Of a stretch of DNA of 64,000 nucleotides, positions 55,556-64,000 are shown in pieces. Position 1 is the stretch's first letter. Each line of letters starts with the position of its first letter. The stretch comes from Callorhinus ursinus (Eukaryota > Chordata > Mammalia > Carnivora > Otariidae): positions 25,237,761-25,301,760 of the forward strand of contig NW_020312966.1 of assembly GCF_003265705.1 (NCBI RefSeq), written 5' to 3'. The notes beneath the pieces are model-generated. The model was not told the DNA's origin. It saw only the letters and a list, made by a program, of their open reading frames with translations, and made no database searches. The position numbers were made by a program, and so were the translations under genes.

Positions 55556-56853
55556 TAGCTTTTACAAGCTTAGAGAAAATGGCAGGAACATCCATTCTAA
55601 CATTCGAGGACTAATAAAATCCCGGGGGCAGAAGTTGCCCCCTGGAATGAGAATCACCAAGAAATGAATCTAAGCAATTGGGACTAGTCCATTCGGCTTC
55701 GCTACTCAGCTACTGAGAGCAATATGTTTAGTGTCCCCACCTCGAGAGCTTTCATTTTCCAGTTTTTTGTCCTCCCATTAGGCTGGATCGGGAGTAACAG
55801 GGAAAACAGTCCTGGGTTCGAGTAGCCTTAAGTTAAAACAAGTGAGAGGAGTAAGCGTTCTTCAGAAAAATGAAAGTACTTTTTTTTTTTTTAACTTGCT
55901 TTGAGCTTGCGAGAGGCTACAGTGTCATCTAATGGAACAATGTACTGTGCAACTTGCATTTCTAAACCACAGCGGGTCTCTGCCGGTCTCACACCCGACG
56001 TCCTTCCAATTCCATTAGGTTTTTCACCGCACATTTTTAACGTAAATACTTTTGACAAGGTCAGGGAACTCGTCCACTAGTTTATTCTACCGGGCTTAAT
56101 ATACAAGGGTTTAAGAGACACTCTACAACTGGATAACCTGAAGCGGGAGGAAGCAAGTGAAAGTCTCCCATCTGTGATTCCTTGCGGGGGGGGAGGGGCG
56201 TGGAGATTGGCTTCTGCCTCAATCTGTCAGCCTCCACTCTTCAGCCCCAAAGAGTCCCTAACTCTAAACTTCTCCGTGTCCTGAATGATCTTGTCCTCAG
56301 TCACATCTTCATTCCCTGGGATTTTATTTTAAAGGAGAGGATAAAAGGAATTAACATTCGTGTGCTTGTCCTTCGCCTGATTTCAGCCTACAATCACAAT
56401 CATACCAAATGGAATCTCCCATTTTACAAGTGAATGACCTGAGGAATTAAGGTTAAGTCGCCCCTTAAATAAATAAAAGTGGGATCTGAATCCCTAAGGA
56501 CTGTTTCCACACTATTTTTCTCAAGCTATAGATGCCAGCTGCAATCATAGGAATGGGGTAACAGGCTCAGAGGGAAAATTGAGCATTAGAATAAAATGAA
56601 AGTAAAACTGACCAGGAGATAACACTTGTTCTTTGATGCACAGCACAGTTCTTAAACCAGCCAAAGTATATAGCAAAATATGGAAGCTAAGGATTACCAG
56701 ACAGCAAATTTAACTTTTCTGAGCGCTGTGCTCTAGAGGGAAAACCATGAGCATTGGCAGTGTGAAACTGAGCTCGGAAATCTCATTTTCTACCTATTAG
56801 CTTCCTGTCTTCATCTGCAAATACCCACACAGTAGATTTCTGTGCACATTAAG
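55556..56853. other. Spacer without recognised gene
   Basis: Mixed composition with a poly-T run near 55881 and a G-run near 56186. No gene or confident repeat seen. Confidence 0.4.
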
Positions 56854-57440
56854 TGATGTGGGAAGCAAAGGCAAAAGAAAAAATTAAATTTCCTTACTTC
56901 TCACATCCCATTGACAAGTCCTTGAAACAGGAAGAGTGCCCTTCCTCTGGGAGCTCAGCTGCCTTGATGTGGACACTTTGCTAAGGGTGGAAGGCAATCT
57001 TAGCCTAACAGTGTCCCAACCCCCCAGGATCCTGTAAGTCTACTTTAACATATAAAAATTCCCTTGGAACCTTCCTTTAGCTCTACCCCCACCAAGATAT
57101 CTGTTAACAGTCATCCTCCAAGCATACGATCCACTGATACACATCCGAAGAGTCTCATGACTGAGTTTTTACTAAGTAGTAATAAATGACCTTTTCCTAA
57201 CAATAGTTAGCTCCCTCAAGGTCCTGAAAACCTTCTTTCCAAAATGCCTTGAAGGCTTGTGCTGTCCCTAACCCCCTCCCAACTTGAAAGCATATAATGG
57301 GCCACTGCTCCCAAGTGCAGCTCTTCCTGCCCAGGGGTCCTGTGCCCCTGCTGTAATAAAACCACCTTTTTTGCACCAAAGACGGCTCAAGAATTCTTTC
57401 TTGGCCATCGGCTCTGAACCCCAAGCATTTCCTACATAAG
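56850..57440 (+). mobile_element. Solo LTR of a class I endogenous retrovirus, copy 2
   Basis: The LTR runs from TGATGTGGGAAGCAAAGGC (56854) to TTTCCTACA (57436), flanked by the 4-bp repeat taag at 56850-56853 and 57437-57440, the size expected for class I elements. A CTGTAATAAAACCACC poly(A) region is followed by TTTTTTGCACCAAAGACGGC. It is the same family and orientation as 29224. No viral genes remain. Confidence 0.88.
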
Positions 57441-58580
57441 TAACTCAATTTTGTAATGGAGCTTGTGACGATTCTCTAAGCCCCACATGTAATTAAGGCA
57501 TTTGTTTCTCGTTCCCCAAAAAGCTAATCTTAAGTACATTCGAAAACAATACATGAAAAGAAATATACAAGTGTGGCTTAAGGAGGAATCCCTTAGGACA
57601 CGATACAGTCCTGACGGCCTATTTCAATGCTAAATTTGGGCCAATTCCTTAAATCTTTGGTGAGCATTTCCTTATCTCTAAAATGCTAATAATAATTAGT
57701 AACCACCACATGGCATAGCTGGATGATCAGTAAAAGAACACAGTAAAGTATTTAGGACAGTACCTACACAGAGGAAAGTCTTCCAAAGTATCAGCTGAAG
57801 CTAAAGCCTCTGGTTCAAGTGTTAGGGAAGTTCCTGCCCATATTAGAATCTGAGTCTCGAGGCTTTGAACGAGGCAGTAGGCCACAATGACTACCAGCAA
57901 GTGAGACGAGTTAGGGTTCCTTGTCTGGCTGTGTGAGCAATCTAACGCCCTTCTAACAGTCTAAACCCCTCCTTAGAACATCTCTTTACCCTGAACTCTT
58001 TTGAGGACCACCTAGGCTGTGTGACTTCCCTGCCTCTGCCTGCCAATTCAAGCAACATGTGACTCATTTTCCAGGGACTTCTTCATGTCTCACTAGTACT
58101 AAGGGTACCTCATTTAATAGTAAGTTGGGCTACAAGGAAGGGACCCTGGAAATTCACACAAGAGCTTCTTAGGAGCTTTTTATTCCTGTTTTGTTCCCAT
58201 GCCTCCAATTCTCTTTGCTTAACCTCTCTGTAGTGTCTGGCCAGAATGAAGAATCATCTTCAGAAAAGCAGCTGCACTTTTAAAGCAAGAAGAGAATCAC
58301 AAAATTGCCATCCACAATCATTCCCAGACTAGGGAAATCTAGGGCCACCCTAAAGATTGCTGTGGTATTGCCAACAACTTAGAAGACTCCTATCAGTCTC
58401 ACTTCATAAAAGAACTATCATTTATACGCTCAAAGAAAATTCAGATAACCTCAAAATAAGAAATCTTTATACCAAATAAATGACCCACAGTCAATAAACA
58501 TTATGAGCAAAACGTAAACCTTTATCACAGTAAGTCGCTGGGATTTGGTGATTGTTTATCACAGCATAATTAGCCTAAAT
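57441..58580. other. Spacer without recognised gene
   Basis: AT-rich; no gene or confident repeat recognised. Confidence 0.4.
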
Positions 58581-58589
58581 GGATCAACA

Positions 58590-58790
58590 CAGTATTATAC
58601 TGCATCTAGTTTCTGGGAATTGCTTTTTTCAGGGAACAATGAGTTGCCATGTTGTCACATGGGGCTAAAGCTCATTTGTTTTCGTAGCAATGTTAGATTG
58701 TGTGATTATGCCTGATTATGTCACAATTCATCCATCTATTGGTTGACATTTGCTTTGTTGGTTGCCTTAAAAAAAATTTATAGGATGCTT
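58590..58790 (-). repeat. LINE-1 antisense remnant
   Basis: ATTCATCCATCTATTGGTTGACATTTG (core CATCCATCTATTGGTTGAC) and the preceding TGAGTTGCCATGTTGTCAC order parallel the antisense L1 tail at 42140-42345. Strongly diverged. Confidence 0.45.
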
Positions 58791-59509
58791 TGCTGGAATA
58801 TAAAATGTGAAGTAGAAATTTCATCCTATAGATTACTTAATATTCCATTAATAACATGTGTGGATTACTTATAATAATGGAATATAAGGGTTAAAACAGG
58901 AAGTGAGCAGATATAATTATAGGGGAAAGAGTCAGGAAATCTGCTTTAACCCTGCCCCCCTCTCTGATTAGCTGAGCTGATTCACTTTCTTCAATGTTGA
59001 AATACTGAACAAATCAGTAGTTTCCAAATGCTCATTCTATGGCTAGTATTAGTCCATGCCAGTTTCCTCTATTCTCTATTTTCCCACTCTTTGTAAAAGT
59101 GAGAAAAATACGGTCAGTGCAGTAAATTTTCCTTAATATTAAAAGTTATATTAAAGGTTAATTTACACGTTCTTAATCTTGTCAATTCCTCACAAATGTA
59201 CTGTCTTCTAAAAAGTATAAAAACTGCCTGCCTCAGTCATTTGTGTCTCAATTTCATTATTGGGCCTCTTCACGCAGGAAATAAAACTTTGGATTTTTTT
59301 CTCCTGTTCAATGTCTCATGTAAATTTTTAGTCCAGCTGGAAGACCTTGAAGAGGATTATTTCCTTCCCTACACTTAGTAATTTGGGGTGAAATATCCTG
59401 ATGCCTGTAGGTACAGGTTTTAAAAATGCCACTCATCAGGTACCTATCTACTTGAGGTTTTCAAACTGTCAGAAAATTTTGGGGGCTATACTAAACACTT
59501 GCCACGTCT

Positions 59510-59870
59510 CGGACCGAGTGCACTTCCCCCAGTGCCGTCCGGCCCACGCAGCCGGCGGGAAGGGCGCGGCCAGCCGGCGGGAAGGGCGCGGCCGGCCGCT
59601 CCGCGGGAACTCGTCTTTGTTCCCCGGCCGCCCCGCCGCCGCCGGCGCGCTCCCTTTGTCCCTCGCCCGCCCCGCCATCTTGGGCACTGGAGCCCGGCGG
59701 GGGAGGCTCACCCGCTACCTGCCGGCCGGGGGTCCCTGCTCTCCAGTGTTCAAGAACCGAGCGAGCACTATCTCCAACTCGGAAGTAGTCGAAGACGGAG
59801 AACGCTCCCGGGGAAAACAATGAGCTGCTCTGCCGCTATAAAAACGCTCAGGACGCGGCTTAAACAGACC
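59510..59870 (+). promoter_or_regulatory. CpG island with a TATA box but no gene
   Basis: 59530-59740 is very CpG-rich, containing GCCATCTTGG (YY1-type) at about 59675. TATAAAAA at 59837-59844 reads on the plus strand in a GC-rich setting, as in histone promoters, but no histone or other recognised frame follows before the minus-strand H4 at 60116. It may be an orphan promoter or a relic. Confidence 0.45.
59551..59593 (+). repeat. 22-nt GC-rich tandem duplication
   Basis: The unit GCCGGCGGGAAGGGCGCGGC plus CA is present at 59551-59572 and repeated, less its last base, at 59573-59593. Confidence 0.92.
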
Positions 59871-60063
59871 CGAATGCCGCAAACCAACGACGCAGCCCGA
59901 CGATGAAGTGAACTCCCGGAGTTACAAAGCGATCAAAGAAGCGCCTCACACGGAACAGCAACTAACCATTCTTAACCCGTTTAGAAACTAAGTACTCCAA
60001 CACGAGTCAAGAGCTAAAAAAGAACGACGACTAACTACAGCTCTTTTCAAGAGACAAGTGGGT

Positions 60064-60079
60064 GGCCCTGAAAAGGGCC
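60064..60079 (-). terminator. Histone 3' stem-loop of H4 (60116)
   Basis: The minus strand reads GGCCCTTTTCAGGGCC followed by ACCCAC, 36 nt past the stop. GAAAAGAGCTGTAG beyond it (about 60036-60049) is a near-perfect downstream element for U7 pairing. Confidence 0.97.
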
Positions 60080-60115
60080 TTTTTGTGTTTGGAAATACGG
60101 GGGGATCCGGTGCGC

Positions 60116-61000
<885 letters not shown>

Positions 61001-61262
61001 ATTAAAGCTTGTCATTCTCCCTCATATATCCAGCCACCTCTCGCTTCTGCGTCCGAAATCTCAACAGGGTGTTAATGTTTCCTTCTCTACGCCTACTTTG
61101 TTCTCTCTTTGATTCCGGTAGCGATATTATTCCGAAAAGAACTGGCAGCTTGTGGTAGCCAAGGGGTGGAAGCCAACGGACGACCTCGTTCGGGTTCTTC
61201 CAGGAGGAGGAATCGCCTCGGAACAGGGTTAAGAGTATTATTAGGAGAAACTTTTGGCGTAG

Positions 61263-61334
61263 AGCAGAGTGGCGCAGCGGAAGCGTGCTGGGCCCATAAC
61301 CCAGAGGTCGATGGATCGAAACCATCCTCTGCTA
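61263..61334 (+). tRNA. tRNA-iMet-CAT: Initiator tRNA-Met (anticodon CAT)
   Basis: 72 nt fold into a standard cloverleaf. The acceptor stem is AGCAGAG with CTCTGCT and discriminator A. The anticodon loop CCCATAA (CAT at 61295-61297) sits on the GGG/CCC stem that marks initiator tRNA. The T arm carries GATCGAAA in place of the elongator TTCGA, also an initiator feature, and the first pair is A1-U72. The internal A box (TGGCGCAGCGG, 61270-61280) and B box are intact. A TTTT terminator lies at 61345-61348. As far as I recall the gene is identical to human tRNA-iMet, which also sits beside this end of the histone block. Confidence 0.97.
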
Positions 61335-61348
61335 AGGGTTTCCATTTT

Positions 61349-64000
61349 GCTAAAATTATTATGTTTCACAACATGGAAAGAAAATAGAGCCAGATTTGTT
61401 TTGTTTTGTCTAATTCTGGAGCTTAAATTATTTCCAGAAAATAAACGTAGAACAGTTTACATTCTCTAGAGATAAATAGAACGTCGGTAAAGGACACTCA
61501 GTTATCATTAATATGTCTTCCCATAATAAGCTTTATTTCTGGTGGCTGCCGAAGTGGTAGCGCTGTTGTTGCCACCAGCTATCATGACAGTCTCATTGTC
61601 CTGTGAAGCCGTGAAATCGCTAAAATAAGCTGAGTGTGGCGGTGAGGGCAGGGAAGGAAGTCCAGATAAGGAGTTTAATTTCCTTCTATACATAATTCAG
61701 AAAGCACTACCTGTTAGGTAGTTGTGGCCATGGGGCTAAAGCGATGGACAAGAAATCTACTGGGCCATCCTAGCGCCAAACTTTTGCAACTCGAGAGTCT
61801 TAATCTTCGGAGGAAATAAGTAACAGTTTGAGCCAGAGTGCAAAGTTTTGGTGGCCAGGATTGAACTCTGACCTGAGAAAACCACTTATGTGGTCATTGC
61901 TGGTAAATGTGTCTCTACGGCCTACCTTCCTTTACAGTCTCTAACAGGACTGTTGTCTAGGCTCATTTTTGAAAAGTGTATGTTTTATATATCTCTCAGA
62001 AAAAATTCCTATTCAGATATTTATGTGTCAGATACTGTGCTAAGCCCTAAGAAAAGTAGCCTACAGTCTAGCTTTCAAACAAAAATGTATAGTAGAATAA
62101 GATCTTTCTTTTAAAAGATTATACACTAAATGCAGTTGGGAATAAGGAAAAATGATTGTTCCTGGTAGCCCCATGAAGATCACCCAGTAACTGGATGAAT
62201 TGCTAGAAGGACTCCCATAAATGAACATATACTCAAAGTTAAGATTTACTACAGCAGAGGGAAAAGTGCAGACACAGCAGGAAAAAGATATACACAAGCA
62301 AACACCAGAGAAGTCTTTCTGGTCCTCCATCTTCAGAGATGATCCACATTCTTTCTCTCCTGTCGTGAACTTGCAGGGACCAGTGAAGGCTGTGGTTTAC
62401 TTTAAATATGCTGACAACCTGGTTCATAGTGACCCACTGCTTCATGTACACAGGATAGCATCATGACCCAGTAACTAAGTGAACATTCCAGTATTTTAGT
62501 TCACAGAGTTTGACCAAGGGTCATCACCATGGCTACAGACGTCTGTGAAAACTTGAGTAAAACAGATTTGCTGCGTTACCTTTGCCCTGGCAATGGCCCA
62601 GTTTGGGAAAGGTGGCAGATTTGGAGTCCAATCTAGAATGAGTAAGAAGTTGGCAGGTAGCCAAGAAGAGGCTTATAGATAGAAAAATAAATACATACAT
62701 ACATACATACAAGGAGGCATAACAGTTAAGGATTTCTAGAGAACTACAGAACATTCAGTGTGCTCGAGCATGGAGGTGAGGGAGATGGAGCAGGAGGATT
62801 GGAGGAGGAAGGTAAAGGGGCTGTATCTGATCACCTCCCATTCACCCTATAGGTGAAGGAGGGATCCTCTGCCCTAAACAATACCAGATGGCCAGACACA
62901 CCGTGCTCAACACTGGGCAGATGAGATGGGTAGCTGTTTACCGGCACATATACTCACAGCCTGGAGGGGGAGGGCACCGCGTGCCCCGCAAGTTGGCTCA
63001 GGTCGCACTCCTGACTAGAGTGACCAGCAAGAGCTGTGGGAGGTAAGCTTTATAGCAGACAGAGAAAAGGGGGACCCTGGTTTCCTCCAAAAGATGGAAT
63101 TGGCTTATTTTAATAGCTTCCAGGACCAACAGGGAGGTGAACCCATTAGGTTGAGGGGCTGGGATGTACCTGGTCTGGTTGAGAGGGGAATTAGCCAGAT
63201 ATAGGGCATATCCTGTGAGAACAGGTGAATTCACAAGACTGTTTAGGGGTTCTTGTGAGACTCAAAGATGTCAAAGGAGCCCTTGAAATTTTAGGTCTTA
63301 CAGTATAATCCTGAATTGTGGCAGAAGAGATAGGGAAAGGGACAGTCATAAGGAAGTGAGTATGCAGTGCAAACAGGTTTCGATTTTATTTTTCTATGGG
63401 CAGTAAAAAACCATCACCAAGTTTGATCAAAGGAGTAATATGATCAAACTTCCTAGCCAGAAAAAAAAAATCTCTGGCGTTTTCGAGTTTGTGGTCTGGG
63501 CTTTGATCATGTTTTTACTTTTGTTTTTTGTTTGTTTTTATTATAAGCTATACAATAATGTCTTTTATAACATATAGGGTTTTTAAAAGTTATTTCTTCA
63601 ACCTCCCCATATACAGACAAAAGTAAGTGTACTAACATATTGAAAGTTGCAAACTTGATCATTGCCAAGAGAATAGAAAATTATCCCTACAGCATGCTAA
63701 ACCAGGAGGCCAATTCATCTGCCCAGCTCCAAAAACTTGCAGATGAACATGATAGACGGATTGACCCCCCCCCAACTTTCATTCGCCGCCATTCCATAAC
63801 CAGGCCCATATCAGCAGCACATTTCTCGTCAACAATCATTAACTGTCCAAGGCTTTCATCATGATCTTTTGCTACAGGTATCTGGGATATCTGTCTCTTA
63901 GGTATCACCAGAAAACATGTTGACACTTGAGGGGAAATGTCATGGACACCAAGACATCAGTCATCCTCAAAAATTCTTTTGGCTGGAGATCCTTGCCAGT
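61349..64000. other. Flank beyond the tRNA without recognised gene
   Basis: Mostly AT-rich. 62160-62480 looks like an old ERVL-type LTR (ACCCAGTAACTGGATGAATT, AGATTTACTACAGCAGAGGG), at low confidence. A (CATA)n run is at about 62690-62712. The last 400 bases hold two short overlapping frames on opposite strands (63640-63864 and 63687-63926) that match nothing I know; a processed pseudogene is possible. Confidence 0.4.

Noticed and set aside
59499..59906. A 135-codon Arg/Pro-rich open frame.
   Set aside because: It lies in a CpG island and includes a tandem duplication. The composition explains the open frame, and other frames and strands are open too.
60036..60055. A second plus-strand histone-like hairpin (gctcttttcaagagac) that, with the TATA at 59837, might mark a deleted histone gene.
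   Set aside because: On the minus strand it is the GAAAAGAGCTGTAG downstream element of the H4 at 60116, in exactly the expected place. The hairpin is imperfect and no coding relic lies between.
63640..63926. Overlapping short open frames near the right edge as a possible processed pseudogene.
   Set aside because: I could not match either translation to any family, and no poly(A) tail or target-site duplication was visible. It is noted only as an unassigned stretch.

Overview
This window is mammalian nuclear DNA from a carnivore. It holds about ten dispersed tRNA-derived SINEs with the Can-SINE head (cgcctgggtggctcag) and a CT-rich body ending in AATAAA-type A-rich tails. The SINE form resembles arctoid copies (bear, panda, seal, mustelid) more than the young dog form, which is an inference from memory. 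It is part of the major replication-dependent histone cluster (HIST1, human 6p22 equivalent): short intronless GC-rich histone genes sit as islands in AT-rich, repeat-rich DNA. One 10-N gap shows it is a draft assembly.

Layout, left to right: the 3' end of an H2A gene (+); H3.1 (+, 921); H4 (+, 6074); H2B (-, 9365); H3.1 (+, 10971); a decayed linker-histone H1 pseudogene (-, about 11.5-12.1 kb); a long repeat-bearing spacer; H2A (+, 18762) convergent with H1 (-, 19521; closest to H1.3); H4 (+, 25034); a 14-kb spacer; an H4 copy (-, 39630) with a GTG in place of ATG and an assembly gap; an orphan histone 3' stem-loop (42466); H3.1 (-, 44247) divergent from H2B (+, 45658); H3.1 (-, 52874); H2A (-, 54319) divergent from H2B (+, 55104); H4 (-, 60116); and an initiator tRNA-Met gene (+, 61263). 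The right half (H1, H4, H4, H3/H2B, H3, H2B, H4, tRNA-iMet) follows the human order H1-3, H4C6, H4C7, H3C7/H2BC9, H3C8, H2BC10, H4C8, tRNA-iMet as I remember it, so positional symbols are given there with that caveat.

The genes supply the S-phase core-histone set and a linker histone. Each gene ends in the 16-nt stem-loop that replaces a poly(A) tail, usually 30-50 nt after the stop, and most carry a TATA box, CCAAT boxes and class-specific elements (octamer for H2B/H2A, GGTCCG element for H4, AAACACA box for H1). Copies of one class are almost identical in the coding region but unrelated outside it, the usual mark of gene conversion.

I found no novel multi-gene system. The points most worth a second look are the unlabelled H1 pseudogene, the start-less but otherwise perfect H4 copy, the orphan stem-loop, and an H2A with a Gly8Ser change in its N-terminal tail.
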